DNA of 64,000 bases from CATQHD01 sp965243165 (GCA_965243165.1 OZ251535.1:2604001-2668000); one strand, 5' to 3'; shown: positions 26,312 to 35,378, numbered from the stretch's first letter. Notes: generated by a model not told the origin, from the sequence alone. A program made the numbers and translations.

Positions 26312-28819
26312 CTAGACCCCGTCCTTGAAGGCGTCCTCGAAGGAGGCAAACCGGCGGCCGCCCGATCCGGACCGCCTGCGGTCGCCGCCGCCCCCGCCTC
26401 GGCCGCCTCTCCGGTCGTCCCGGCCGCCCCTCCGGTCGTCCCGGCCGCCCCTCCGGTCGTCCCGGCCGCCCCTCCGGTCGTCGCGGCCGCCTCTCCGGTC
26501 GTCCCGGCCGCCCCTCCGGTCGTCCCGGCCGCCCCGCCGGTCGTCCCGGCCTCGGGGGCCGCCCCGGGAGTCGCGGTCGCGCCGGTCGCGTCCGTCCCGG
26601 CCCCGGTCCCCGCCCCGGCCGCCGCCGCGGGGCTCGTAGTCCCGGCGGGGTCCGCTTCGGGCGGGGGGCGCTCCGGCCTTGGGGGTCAGAGTTTCGGCCA
26701 GCTTGAGCGAAACCTTGCCGCCCCGGTCGACCGACTCGACCACCACCTTCAGCATGTCGCCCTCCGACACGTAGTCGCCCACCCGGTTGACCCGGCGGGT
26801 GTTGTCCAGCTTGGAGATGTGCAAGAGGCCGTCGCGGCCCGGCAGGATGTTCACGAACACTCCGAAGTCGGTGATGCCGACCGCTTTGCCCTCGTATTCC
26901 TTGTCGATCTCCGGCTCGGGCGGGAAGGCGATCAGCTGTATCCGTTCCATCGCCTCCGACAGGGCCGTCCCGTCGCTGGAGGACACCAGCACCGTGCCGT
27001 CCTCCTGCACCTCGACGGAGGCGCCGGTCTCCTGCTCCAGCTCGCGGATGGTCTTGCCCTTCGGCCCGATGATCTCTCCGATCTTGTCCATCGGCACCTG
27101 GACGGACTCCACCCGGGGCGCATGCTCCTTGAGCTCGGTGCGCGGGCCGGAGATGGCCTCGTTCATCACTTTCAGCACTTCGAGGCGGGCCTCCTTGGCC
27201 TGCTGCAGAGCGCCGGCCAGCACCTCGGAGGGAAGGCCGTCGATCTTCATGTCGAGCTGGAGGGCGGTGATCACATCGGCGGTGCCCGCCACCTTGAAGT
27301 CCATGTCGCCCAAGGCGTCCTCCGCCCCGAGGATGTCGGTCAGGGTCACGTACCGCCCCTCCTCGGCGATCAGGCCCATGGCGATGCCGGCCACGGGGGC
27401 GGCGATCTGGATCCCGGCGTCCATGAGGGACAGCGAGGAACCGCACACCGAAGCCATCGACGAGGAGCCGTTGGAGGAGAGCACCTCCGACACCAGCCGC
27501 ACCGTGTACTGGAAGTCGTCGCCTTGGGGCAACACCGGCTTGACCGCCTTCTCGGCCAGGGCGCCGTGTCCGATCTCCCGCCGGCGGGGGCCCCGCATGA
27601 AGCCGGCCTCGCCGGTCGAGAAGGGCGGGAAGTTGTAGTGGTGCATGTAGCGCTTGGATTCCTCGTTGCTGACGGTGTCGAGGAGCTGCTCCATGCGCGG
27701 CATCCCGAGGGTGGCCACGTTCAGCACCTGGGTCTCGCCCCGGGTGAACAGGGCCGACCCGTGGGCGCGGCTCAACACATCCACCTCGGCGGACAGCTGC
27801 CTGATATCGGCGCCGGCCCGCCCGTCCATCCGGATCCCGTCGGCGAGAATCCGGTCGCGCATCATCTTCTTGGACAGCGACCGGAGGGCCCGCCCGGCCT
27901 GGGCGGCGGCTTCCTCGTCTTCTGCGAACTCCTCCGCCAGCCGGTCGCGCAGGGACGCCTCGGCGGCTTGGCGTTCGGTCTTGTCGGTGATCCTGATCAT
28001 CTCGGCCGCGCCGCTGCCTGCGATCTTCTCCACCGCCTCATAGATCTCGTCGGTGTAGTCGACGGTAACCGGCCACTCGCCTACCTCCCGGCCCGCCTGC
28101 GACGCCAGCTCGAGCTGGAGGTCGATCAGCGCGCCGAGATGGGCCTTGGCGGCTTCGAGGCCCGCGGCCACCGCGTCCTCGTCGGGCGCCGGCTGTCCGC
28201 CGCCGATCAGCTCCATGGCCTGGTCGGTGGCGCCGGCTTCGACCATCACGATGTCCACCGACCCCGATTCGCTGCGCTTCCCGGCCACCACCAGGTCGAA
28301 CACGCATTCCTCCAGCTCGGTGAAGGTAGGGAAGGGAATCCATTCGCCTTCCCGGAGGCCCAGGCGCACCCCTCCGATCGGCCCCTCGAAGGGCAGATCG
28401 CTCAGGGTCAGGGCCGCCGAAGCGCCGTTCAGGGCCAGTACGTCGTAGGCGTTCTCCCCGTCGACCTGCAGGATCATGGCCACCACGTGGGTGTCGTTGC
28501 GGTAGCCGTCCCGGAAGGAAGGCCGCAGGGGGCGGTCGATCAGCCGGGCGCTGAGGGTGGCGCGCTCGGTGGCCCTCCCCTCCCGGCGGAAGAAGGACCC
28601 TGGGATCTTCCCCACCGCATACATGCGCTCCTCGACGTCGATCGTCAAGGGGAAGAAGCTGACCGATTCTCGGGGTTTACGGTTGGCGGCGGCGGTTACC
28701 AGGGCCTCGGTCTCGCCCATGGAAACCCGCACCGCTCCGTTGGCCAATGCGGCCATCTGTCCGGTGGAAATCACGATCTCTCGTTCGCCGATGAGGCCGC
28801 GCACAGTGTGGTTGGACAC
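26312..28819 (-). CDS. pnp: Polyribonucleotide nucleotidyltransferase (PNPase)
   Basis: 3'-5' phosphorolytic exoribonuclease, 835 residues. Two RNase PH cores are present (for example GKIPGSFFRREGRATERATL and, in the second, RRREIGHGALAEKAV, SNGSSSMASVCGSSLSLMDAG), then a KH domain (IGEIIGPKGKTIRELEQETG) and an S1 domain (GKAVGITDFGVFVNILPGRD). The C-terminal ~100 residues are an Arg/Gly/Asp-rich tail with seven tandem DDRRGGR units. The start is GTG 28819 with AAGGAGAA just upstream. It follows rpsO, the usual order. Confidence 0.95.
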   Translation of the reverse strand: MSNHTVRGLIGEREIVISTGQMAALANGAVRVSMGETEALVTAAANRKPRESVSFFPLTIDVEERMYAVGKIPGSFFRREGRATERATLSARLIDRPLRPSFRDGYRNDTHVVAMILQVDGENAYDVLALNGASAALTLSDLPFEGPIGGVRLGLREGEWIPFPTFTELEECVFDLVVAGKRSESGSVDIVMVEAGATDQAMELIGGGQPAPDEDAVAAGLEAAKAHLGALIDLQLELASQAGREVGEWPVTVDYTDEIYEAVEKIAGSGAAEMIRITDKTERQAAEASLRDRLAEEFAEDEEAAAQAGRALRSLSKKMMRDRILADGIRMDGRAGADIRQLSAEVDVLSRAHGSALFTRGETQVLNVATLGMPRMEQLLDTVSNEESKRYMHHYNFPPFSTGEAGFMRGPRRREIGHGALAEKAVKPVLPQGDDFQYTVRLVSEVLSSNGSSSMASVCGSSLSLMDAGIQIAAPVAGIAMGLIAEEGRYVTLTDILGAEDALGDMDFKVAGTADVITALQLDMKIDGLPSEVLAGALQQAKEARLEVLKVMNEAISGPRTELKEHAPRVESVQVPMDKIGEIIGPKGKTIRELEQETGASVEVQEDGTVLVSSSDGTALSEAMERIQLIAFPPEPEIDKEYEGKAVGITDFGVFVNILPGRDGLLHISKLDNTRRVNRVGDYVSEGDMLKVVVESVDRGGKVSLKLAETLTPKAGAPPARSGPRRDYEPRGGGRGGDRGRDGRDRRDRDSRGGPRGRDDRRGGRDDRRGGRDDRRGGRDDRRGGRDDRRGGRDDRRGGRDDRRGGRGGGGGDRRRSGSGGRRFASFEDAFKDGV

Positions 28820-29113
28820 ACGTTCTCCTTTGGTTTGGGATCCGCCCGATGCGGCGCCGGAGAGCGGGTGCGGCCAATTACCAGTGGTCATACCTCCGGG
28901 CCGCCCCGGGCTGCGGAGCGTCGAAGGGATGGCAACTGACAACTGACCGGCGCCCGGCTCTCGCGAGCCGTTGCGGTGCGGATTCGTTGGTTGCTTAGAT
29001 TGTCGTTGGAGCCTGCCGGCGCGCCGAAGCTCAAAAAGCTTCGCGCACCGAGTTGGTCGGATCGCCGAGCCCCCAGACTGATCCGGGCGGCCCGGGGCGC
29101 CGGCTTCCGGCGG
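28820..29113 (-). other. rpsO-pnp spacer with hairpin
   Basis: 294 bases between rpsO and pnp. A 7-bp stem CGAAGCT/AGCTTCG (29025-29043) with a five-base loop (CAAAA on the plus strand) is the only clear structure. In other bacteria PNPase controls its own mRNA through a leader hairpin cut by RNase III; a similar role here is inference. Confidence 0.5.
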
Positions 29114-29371
29114 CTAGCGCCGCAGGCCGAGCTTGGTGATCAGCTTGCGGTAGCGCTCCACGTCGGTCCGCTGAAGGTACTTCAGGAGCCGCCGCCGCTT
29201 CCCGACCATCATCAACAGGCCCCGGCGGCTGTGATGGTCTTGGCCGTGCTCCCGCAGATGCTCGGTGAGGTGGCTGATCCGCCCGCTCAGCAGAGCCACT
29301 TGGACCTCGGGCGATCCGGTGTCACTGTCGTGGGCGCCGAACTCGGCGATGATCTCTTGGGTCGTTTTCAT
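29114..29371 (-). CDS. rpsO: 30S ribosomal protein S15 (uS15)
   Basis: 85-residue S15: MKTTQEIIAEFGAHDSDTGS, then EVQVALLSGRISHLTEHLRE, DHHSRRGLLMMVGKRRRLLK and RKLITKLGLRR. It binds 16S rRNA in the central domain. The start at 29371 is fixed by family length; a GAGAGAG stretch precedes it. pnp follows. Confidence 0.97.
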   Translation of the reverse strand: MKTTQEIIAEFGAHDSDTGSPEVQVALLSGRISHLTEHLREHGQDHHSRRGLLMMVGKRRRLLKYLQRTDVERYRKLITKLGLRR

Positions 29372-29764
29372 CTCTCTCGCTCTGACCCTTGCATCCAGAG
29401 AACGGCGCATCAGAGGCCGCGGTTCTGAGGCCAGTGTAGCACATCCCCGGGCCGGTCGGCCGCAGCCCCGGCCCTGCTCACAGCCCCCGCCGCCGCCCTC
29501 CGGCCGCGGGCGGGCCGGATACCGGAGCGCATCCGCCGACCAGAACCCCTGACCGATCCGCCGCCGCAGCGAAGGCCGCTCGAACACCACTTGCACCTTT
29601 CCCGAAAATGTGCGATACTGACACCGGCTGGTGAGCTATCCCCGGAGCCCCGCCGGAATGCGGAGAGAGCGAAAAGTGTCAGGAGGCCGGTGACGCCACC
29701 CGGGGCCCTCACCGGAAGTACGCCCCGGATCGGCTGCGTAGCGCAGCCCCGGGGCCTCTGCGCG
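29372..29764. other. Spacer between rpsO and the inserted DUF3800 gene
   Basis: 393 bases, very GC-rich on the left and mixed on the right. It contains several short inverted repeats (for example CCCCGGGG-type pairs near 29690-29750) but no gene, tRNA or riboswitch that I can identify. It should hold the rpsO promoter, since the ribF operon is separated from rpsO here. Confidence 0.4.
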
Positions 29765-30415
29765 TCATGATCTCCTCTTGGTGAAAACTGTATCAGTATG
29801 CTGGACTCGATGGGATATTCTGGCATACGGTTCAGGGTGTGAGTTGCAAATCGAGTCGGAGCGTGCCCCGGCGAGCACATCAGACAACTGCAAGAGTGAT
29901 TCGGTCTTGTCAGCGTGGCTGATCTGGAAGTCGGCGGGAACAACTCCCTGTTGCTTGAGTTTGTTCAGAACTTGATGATCCTTCTGGTCGAGATTGAAGC
30001 CCTTCTTCGGATCTGCACGCGTCTCGAGTACCGCTCTCAAGATGCCAAGCGAACTCAGTCTGGAGAAGGCGAGTCCTATCGTCTTGGCGCGAACATGATG
30101 CTCTGAGACATTCGCTCCGAACAAGGCTTGAGCCGTTTCGAAAATATAGCAGTCCCATCCGTCTATCTCCTCAATCTCCTTGACTACCTCAACACGACGA
30201 CGGAGACTCTTCAATTTCTGATAGTGAAGGGGGTAACCAACCCGACCTCTAATCCGCAGGAGCTGGCGCCTTATGTTGGGTATATCTCCATGGAAAACAA
30301 CTACAGCGGCAACAACGTAATGATGCAGTCCAGTGTCCTCCAAACGCCGCGTGGCGGGATTACGCATGGGCTTGCGGGACTCGTCAAGGAAGGCGATCAG
30401 ATCAGTGTCCTCCAT
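29765..30415 (-). CDS. DUF3800-like protein
   Basis: A 216-residue protein starting MEDTDLIAFLDESRKPMRN. The LIAFLDES strand and the following HHYVVAAVVVF match the DUF3800 opening (an RNase H-like fold with an acidic DES). Later acidic residues lie in HADKTESLLQLSDVLAGA, also typical. Role unknown; the family is often found in mobile regions. The start overlaps the end of the HTH gene by 14 bases. Base composition is closer to 50% GC than the neighbours. Confidence 0.68.
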   Translation of the reverse strand: MEDTDLIAFLDESRKPMRNPATRRLEDTGLHHYVVAAVVVFHGDIPNIRRQLLRIRGRVGYPLHYQKLKSLRRRVEVVKEIEEIDGWDCYIFETAQALFGANVSEHHVRAKTIGLAFSRLSSLGILRAVLETRADPKKGFNLDQKDHQVLNKLKQQGVVPADFQISHADKTESLLQLSDVLAGARSDSICNSHPEPYARISHRVQHTDTVFTKRRS

Positions 30416-31160
30416 CGTTGCCGCCCCATTCCGAATAGAAGTCACCTTGGAGGGTGTAACGAGAGTCGTATGAGAACCCTGCGGAGACCAAGGGAGCCGC
30501 CTTGTAGGTACGTACCCGCTCAACTAACCCCCGCTCTACCAGCGAGGCCAGCCCCCGTTGGGCCGTGTCGGCGGATATACCGTACCAGTCCGGAGCTTTC
30601 TCCACTGGGAGCACAAACCCGGGTTGCAACGACAACGCCACAAGTAACATGGCCTTCGCTGGAAACTCCAACGTCGAGCACCACTGTTCGTCCTCATCAA
30701 GCCAGTACGCAACAGGCAACTGGAGGTACGGATCACCAGCAGCACCCGGATGCACGTAGACTTCTCCGGACCCGTCTTCGCGGAGCAAACCGATGTCGGC
30801 TAGACGCCCGCTCCTCGACCGAGAAACGAGGCGGAGATCGGCTAGCCGCCGCCAGATCCGTGAAACAGTCCGTTCGTCCGCCGTCTTGCCAGTGTGGCGC
30901 AGCGCGCGGGCCCACACTCCGGCGCTTCGCCTGGAGTTGAAGGGAGGCGCAGATGCCACGGCCTTCAAAAGAAGGAAGAGATCCAGTCCCCTCTGATCAC
31001 CGTTGTGCACCAACGATGCCAATGGTCCGGGCTTAGGATCTGCTTGACTGCCCTGTTGCACAAAGGCCCTGCGTAAAGGTACTTTACTGTTTAGCCGGTT
31101 GCCCGACTCCAGCAGTGCTGCCACCGTCTCTCTGGTGGTCGCAGTGTAATCTCGTTCCAT
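30402..31160 (-). CDS. Predicted winged-helix DNA-binding protein
   Basis: A 252-residue protein from MERDYTATTRETVAALLESG. ERTVSRIWRRLADLRLVSRS (about residues 115-134) and GISADTAQRGLASLVERGLV (about 205-224) look like two winged-helix motifs. No enzymatic motif is visible. GGAGGAATC precedes the ATG at 31160. It is the first gene of a two-gene unit with the DUF3800 gene, so it may control it or act with it. Not recognised as a named family. Confidence 0.6.
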   Translation of the reverse strand: MERDYTATTRETVAALLESGNRLNSKVPLRRAFVQQGSQADPKPGPLASLVHNGDQRGLDLFLLLKAVASAPPFNSRRSAGVWARALRHTGKTADERTVSRIWRRLADLRLVSRSRSGRLADIGLLREDGSGEVYVHPGAAGDPYLQLPVAYWLDEDEQWCSTLEFPAKAMLLVALSLQPGFVLPVEKAPDWYGISADTAQRGLASLVERGLVERVRTYKAAPLVSAGFSYDSRYTLQGDFYSEWGGNDGGH

Positions 31161-31589
31161 GATTCCTCCAATATGCGGAGGACCTCGCGTTGCCGTTTGC
31201 AATGCCTCTGCCCCACACCCATAACCATATCACAGCACTATCTCAAGTATGAATCAACCACCATCAAATATTTAAGCCTGTAGCGGTATCTATAGCAAAG
31301 GCAATACAAGGTCAAGGTAATAGCCCAAACTCTCATCTCAATCTGAGGGCCTCGGGCCGGAATCGTTGCCGAGCGAAGGTCTGCTTGTATTAAGGAGAAC
31401 CATTCCAGGGGTACGGGGAAGAAAGCCGATATCGTTTGACCACCCGTGGGGTGCTGTCTCCCAAGACTATCCCCAACCACCCGTTTGAGGTTTCAGTTCA
31501 GGTACCCCCAAAGCAGGCCGACCGGCCCAAAGGCCCTGGAACTAGGTGCCCAGCTCACAACCCAGAAGACACTCTCTGTTCATCATTGC
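31161..31589. other. AT-rich spacer at the right edge of the HTH/DUF3800 insertion
   Basis: 429 bases of markedly lower GC than the flanking housekeeping genes. 31230-31330 is rich in A and T and probably holds the promoter of the HTH gene. No gene or RNA was recognised. It separates ribF from rpsO in an otherwise conserved cluster. Confidence 0.45.
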
Positions 31590-32495
31590 TCAAGGAGGAG
31601 TTCCCTGGGCCAGCCGGATTCTTTCGAGCAGGCAGCGGGCTTGGGCCAGGCCCTGTTCTAGGCGGGCGGGGCTGTCGAAGGAAGGTTCGTCGCCCAGGCG
31701 TTCCATGAACATCACCCATCGGTCGCTTTGCTGGTCTTCGATTCCGTCTGGGGAGTAGAGCTCCACCGAGGGGCCGATGATGCACAGGCCCGCATAGGGT
31801 TCCTCCTGCTCCATTGCCCCCGCCGTCACCGCGTATACGCCCGGGGGGGGCACGGCCATCGCAGGGTCTATCTCCAGTTCCGTCGAGGGCGGCTCGCGGC
31901 CGGGCCCGACTGCCGAGGCCGCCAAACCGTGGTAGCGGCCCAGCAGATAGGCGGCGGTCGATACATCTCCCTCCGCGATGCAGCGGCGGACGGCCGAGGA
32001 CGAGATAGGGCTGCCCCCTTCTTCGATGATTTCGACCGCCGTAACCCCGAAATCGTACTTGTCGGCCGCTTTCACCAGGGCCGCCGCGTCTCCGGTGCGG
32101 CCGGCGCCGAAGCGGAACCCATCCCCTATGATCATATCCCGCACCGCGAAGGCGTCCACCGCCACCCGGCGGATGAACTCATCGGGCGTCCAGCTGCGCA
32201 CCATTTCGAAGGGAAGCACCCCCACCCGGTCGACGCCCATCCATTCGAGGTGGTCGATCCGGCGCTCGAGGGTGGTGAGCATCTTCGGGGCCCGGCCGGG
32301 AGCGGTAACCGAACGGGGGTGGACGTCGAAGGTCACCACCGCACTCTCGGCGCCCCCCAACGCGGCATGCTCCAGAACGACCGACAGCAAAGCCTGATGC
32401 CCTTCGTGCACCCCGTCGAACACACCGACCGTTGCGACGGACCCCCGCTCCGGCGGCGGCCCCCATCGGCGGGGGTCGCCCGTCCACACCTTCAT
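31590..32495 (-). CDS. ribF: RibF: FMN adenylyltransferase with a degenerate riboflavin kinase domain
   Basis: 301 residues. The N-terminal FAD synthetase half is intact: VATVGVFDGVHEGHQALLSV, PFEMVRSWTPDEFIRR, IIGDGFRFGAGRTGDAA and ISSSAVRRCIAEGD. The C-terminal riboflavin kinase half is poor: the usual GFPTAN loop reads REPPSTELE, and the following NIGxxPTF region reads CIIGPSVELYSP. Kinase activity is therefore doubtful and may be supplied by another gene. It directly follows truB. Confidence 0.85.
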   Translation of the reverse strand: MKVWTGDPRRWGPPPERGSVATVGVFDGVHEGHQALLSVVLEHAALGGAESAVVTFDVHPRSVTAPGRAPKMLTTLERRIDHLEWMGVDRVGVLPFEMVRSWTPDEFIRRVAVDAFAVRDMIIGDGFRFGAGRTGDAAALVKAADKYDFGVTAVEIIEEGGSPISSSAVRRCIAEGDVSTAAYLLGRYHGLAASAVGPGREPPSTELEIDPAMAVPPPGVYAVTAGAMEQEEPYAGLCIIGPSVELYSPDGIEDQQSDRWVMFMERLGDEPSFDSPARLEQGLAQARCLLERIRLAQGTPP

Positions 32496-32505
32496 GCGGC
32501 GGCCC

Positions 32506-33429
32506 TCATGGCAGCACCACCTCCGGCGCCAGCTCCTCCCCCTCCAACCGGTAGACCGCCCACAGGCGTTCGTCGGTCATCACCCGTACATAGGCCCCTT
32601 CACCTCCTCTGATCTTCCCCGCCCGCCCGGCCGGCAGCGGAATCCGACGTCCGTTCCGCACCGCCGCCGCCTGCTCTCCGTCCACCTCCACCCGGCTCAG
32701 ATGCCGCAGCCCCTCGCCCGGCGGAACGATCACCTCATCGAGGCTGCCCCAGATAGGATCGAGCTCGCGTTCGTGCAACGCCTTCAGGCGGCTGATGGTC
32801 CACGCCTCATCGGCGCTCATATGACCGTTGGCCGACCTCCGCAGGGAGGTGAGATGGGCGCGCCCGCCCAGCGACCGGGCGATGTCGTCGATCAGCACCC
32901 GCACATAGGCGCCCCGTCCGCATGTCACCAGGATGTAGGCGGTCGGATACGGCCCCGGCTCGAAATGCACCAGCTGGAGGCTGTGGACCTGCACCCGCCG
33001 GGCCGGACGCTCCACCTCTTGCCCTTTCCGGGCCAACTCGTGCAGCCGCTTCCCCCCCACCTTCACCGCCGAGACCATCGGCGGCGTCTGTGTGATGGTT
33101 CCGCAGAACCAGGGGAGCCGCTCTTCCAGATCCTCGGCGCTGATCTCCATGGGCCGGCGTTCCAGCACCTTCCCGTCGGCGTCCAGGGTGTCGGTGGCCA
33201 CCCCGAACTCGACCTCCGCTTCGTACTCTTTGGGCAGGTCGGTCAGGAAGCGCAGCAACCGGGCGGCCTTCCCGACCCCCAATATCAACAGACCGGTGGC
33301 CATGGGGTCGAGGGTGCCGGCGTGCCCGATCTTGCGGACGCCGAACAGGCGGCGCGCCTCGTCCACCACGTCGTGGGAGGTCAAGCCCTGGGGCTTGTCG
33401 ACCAGCACGAACCCGGATGCGTCGTCCAT
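32506..33429 (-). CDS. truB: tRNA pseudouridine-55 synthase
   Basis: Makes pseudouridine 55 in the tRNA T-loop. MDDASGFVLVDKPQGLTSHD, then GHAGTLDPMATGLLILGVGK with the catalytic Asp, YEAEVEFGVATDTLDADG, and RVLIDDIARSLGGRAHLTSL; a C-terminal PUA-like part follows. About 307 residues. The start is ATG 33429 (or GTG 33432); the whole upstream spacer is a MITE-like element, and no ribosome site is seen. Confidence 0.93.
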   Translation of the reverse strand: MDDASGFVLVDKPQGLTSHDVVDEARRLFGVRKIGHAGTLDPMATGLLILGVGKAARLLRFLTDLPKEYEAEVEFGVATDTLDADGKVLERRPMEISAEDLEERLPWFCGTITQTPPMVSAVKVGGKRLHELARKGQEVERPARRVQVHSLQLVHFEPGPYPTAYILVTCGRGAYVRVLIDDIARSLGGRAHLTSLRRSANGHMSADEAWTISRLKALHERELDPIWGSLDEVIVPPGEGLRHLSRVEVDGEQAAAVRNGRRIPLPAGRAGKIRGGEGAYVRVMTDERLWAVYRLEGEELAPEVVLP

Positions 33430-33435
33430 CACTCG

Positions 33436-33643
33436 ACCCTGATCATTCATGTCCACGCGGGGCGGGCCGCCGCCCGCGACGGTTCATCAGCCCGTACATC
33501 CCAAACCTCGAACCGCCAGCGTTCATCCTAGGGTAAACCTCACGTTTCTGATCAGACAGTTGTCTCACTGTTATCACCCCATGTCATAGGGAATGCGGGC
33601 GCTTATTTTATCTGCCCGCCCCGCTCTCGTGAACAATCAGGGT
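33436..33643 (-). mobile_element. MITE-like element, copy 3, between nrnA and truB
   Basis: A complete ~208-base element in minus orientation. The ends ACCCTGATCATTCATG (left, plus strand) and GTGAACAATCAGGGT (right) are inverted repeats. Read on the minus strand it contains GAGACAACTGTCTGATCAGA, also found at ~57143. It fills the whole gap from five bases after the nrnA stop to six bases before the truB ATG. Confidence 0.8.
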
Positions 33644-33647
33644 TCGA

Positions 33648-34637
33648 TCAACCAACCGACGGGAGGCGCGCCCGGACGGCCTCGACCGCCTCCGCCAGAG
33701 CTCCTTCCACCCGGCAGCCCGAAGCCCGCCGGTGCCCTCCGCCCCCCAGCTCGGCGGCGACGGCCGACACGTCTACCCGCCGCCGGGAACGCAGGCTCAG
33801 CTTCCACGTCTCTCCGTCCGGCTGCTCCTGGGCCAGCATCGCCACCTCGGCCTCCCGGGCGATCCGCACCGCGTCGATGAGGCCGTCGGCGTCCTCGAAA
33901 CCGATGCCTCCGCTCCGCAGGTCATCCTGGGTTACATACGACCACACCAGCGACCGCTCCGGCTCCAGCACCGCCCGGGACAGCACCGCCCCCGCCACCC
34001 CCAGGTAGCCGAAAGGCGCGGACTCGAACACCTCCCGGCCGATGATCTCCGGGCGGGCCCCCGCCTCCACCAGCTCGGCCGCCGTCCGGTAGGCCTCCGG
34101 GCCGGTGTTGGCGTACTGGAACCGGCCGGTGTCGGTCACCAGCCCCAACAGCAAAGCCGAAGCCGCCTCGGGGGTCAGCGTCCAGCCCAGCCGCCTGATC
34201 AGCCGGTAACAGAGCAGGGCGGCGGCGGGGGCCTCCGGATCCAGAACCTGAACGTCTCCGAAGCCCGGCCCTGAGATGTGATGATCCAACATCACCACCG
34301 ACCCCGCCCCGGCCAGCATCCCTTCCAGCTCCGGGCCCAGCCGTTCCGGGTCGTTGGCGTCGAAGACCGCCAGCACATCGGGGACCCCCGCCTCCTCCGG
34401 CGTCCGCAGCGGCGAGGTGTCGAGGAAAGCGAAATGACCGGCCAGGACGAAATCCCCCCCGAAACAGGCGTAGGCCCGGCGGCCCTCGGCCCGGGCGGCC
34501 AGAGCCAGACCCAGCGCCGACCCCAGCGCATCCCCGTCGGGGTTGATGTGCCCGGTCGCCGCCAGCGTTCCGGCGCCCCGGATCACCTCGGCGGCGGCGT
34601 CGAGGCTGCGGTCGATCTCCGCCGCCGCCCCGCTCAC
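33648..34637 (-). CDS. nrnA: DHH-family phosphoesterase (oligoribonuclease / pAp phosphatase)
   Basis: Degrades short RNA oligonucleotides or 3'-phosphoadenosine 5'-phosphate. 329 residues: GHINPDGDALGSALGLALAA (motif I), VFDANDPERLG, VVMLDHHISG (DHH) and LVTDTGRFQYANT, then the DHHA1 domain with AAELGGGGHRRASGCRV. It overlaps rbfA by four bases; truB follows after the MITE. Confidence 0.9.
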   Translation of the reverse strand: MSGAAAEIDRSLDAAAEVIRGAGTLAATGHINPDGDALGSALGLALAARAEGRRAYACFGGDFVLAGHFAFLDTSPLRTPEEAGVPDVLAVFDANDPERLGPELEGMLAGAGSVVMLDHHISGPGFGDVQVLDPEAPAAALLCYRLIRRLGWTLTPEAASALLLGLVTDTGRFQYANTGPEAYRTAAELVEAGARPEIIGREVFESAPFGYLGVAGAVLSRAVLEPERSLVWSYVTQDDLRSGGIGFEDADGLIDAVRIAREAEVAMLAQEQPDGETWKLSLRSRRRVDVSAVAAELGGGGHRRASGCRVEGALAEAVEAVRARLPSVG

Positions 34638-34990
34638 GCCGGCGCCTCCGCTTTCCCGTCCATCCCCCTGAATATCTCTTCGATCCGCCGGGCGCGGGCG
34701 GCCGCCGGATCAGGCAGGAAGGTCAGCTTCGGCAGGTACTTGAGGCGCACCTGCCCCCCCACGGCCGCCCGCACCCGGGAGGCGGCCGCCGCCAGCGCGG
34801 CGGCGGTTTCGGATTCGGCCTCTCCGCCCCCCAGCACCGTGTAGTAGACCGAGGCCCGGCGGAGATCGGGCGAGGTCGAAACGCCGGTCACGGTCAGAAA
34901 GCCCAGCCGGGGGTCCTTCAGGTTCCGGCACTCCTCGGCGATGACCTCCCGGAGCAGCTCGTTGACCCGCTGGATGCGCCGGCCGCTCAC
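34634..34990 (-). CDS. rbfA: Ribosome-binding factor A
   Basis: 30S maturation factor, 118 residues with a KH-like fold: RIQRVNELLREVIAEECRNL, DPRLGFLTVTGVSTSPDLRR, ASVYYTVLGG and LKYLPKLTFLPDPAAARARR. It follows the DUF503 gene by ten bases and overlaps nrnA. Standard position downstream of infB. Confidence 0.94.
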   Translation of the reverse strand: MSGRRIQRVNELLREVIAEECRNLKDPRLGFLTVTGVSTSPDLRRASVYYTVLGGGEAESETAAALAAAASRVRAAVGGQVRLKYLPKLTFLPDPAAARARRIEEIFRGMDGKAEAPA

Positions 34991-35000
34991 CGTCCGCCCC

Positions 35001-35294
35001 TCACTCCGGGTCCTCCAGGTATGAAACCCCCACCGACAGCACCTCGACCTCCTCCCACTGCTCCAGGAAACGGCGCACCGAATGGACGGCGATCTCCAGC
35101 TGGGAGGCGTGCGGGGAAACGATCCCCACCCCCACCGCCGCCCTCTGCCAGAGATCCTGGTGGTCGACCTCGGACACGGCCACCGGAAAGGCCTGCCGCA
35201 GGGCCGAGGACAGACGGGTGATCCGCCGCCGTTTGGACTTCAGGGAATGAACATCCCTCAGCCGAAGGTCGATGCGCAGCGCCGCCGCATGCAT
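35001..35294 (-). CDS. DUF503 family protein (YlxP-like)
   Basis: A 97-residue protein, MHAAALRIDLRLRDVHSLKS then KRRRITRLSSALRQAFPVAV and SEVDHQDLWQRAAVGVGIVS. This is the YlxP/DUF503 family, usually found between infB and rbfA in Gram-positives, with a presumed part in ribosome assembly. It starts 84 bases after infB ends. Confidence 0.9.
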   Translation of the reverse strand: MHAAALRIDLRLRDVHSLKSKRRRITRLSSALRQAFPVAVSEVDHQDLWQRAAVGVGIVSPHASQLEIAVHSVRRFLEQWEEVEVLSVGVSYLEDPE

Positions 35295-35378
35295 GGCCGC
35301 CGCCCGCTCACCGGGCGGCCCGCACCGGAAGAAGCGCCGGCGCCGCCGCCGGAACAGAAACGGCAGCAGCAGCGGCGG

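Noticed and set aside
26410..26552. Regular 21-base repeats that could suggest a CRISPR or minisatellite
   Set aside because: They have no spacers and translate in frame as DDRRGGR inside pnp.
29600..29760. Structured GC-rich stretch considered as a riboswitch or SRP RNA
   Set aside because: None of the conserved cores I know (FMN, TPP, cobalamin, SAM, SRP GGAAGCAGC) is present.
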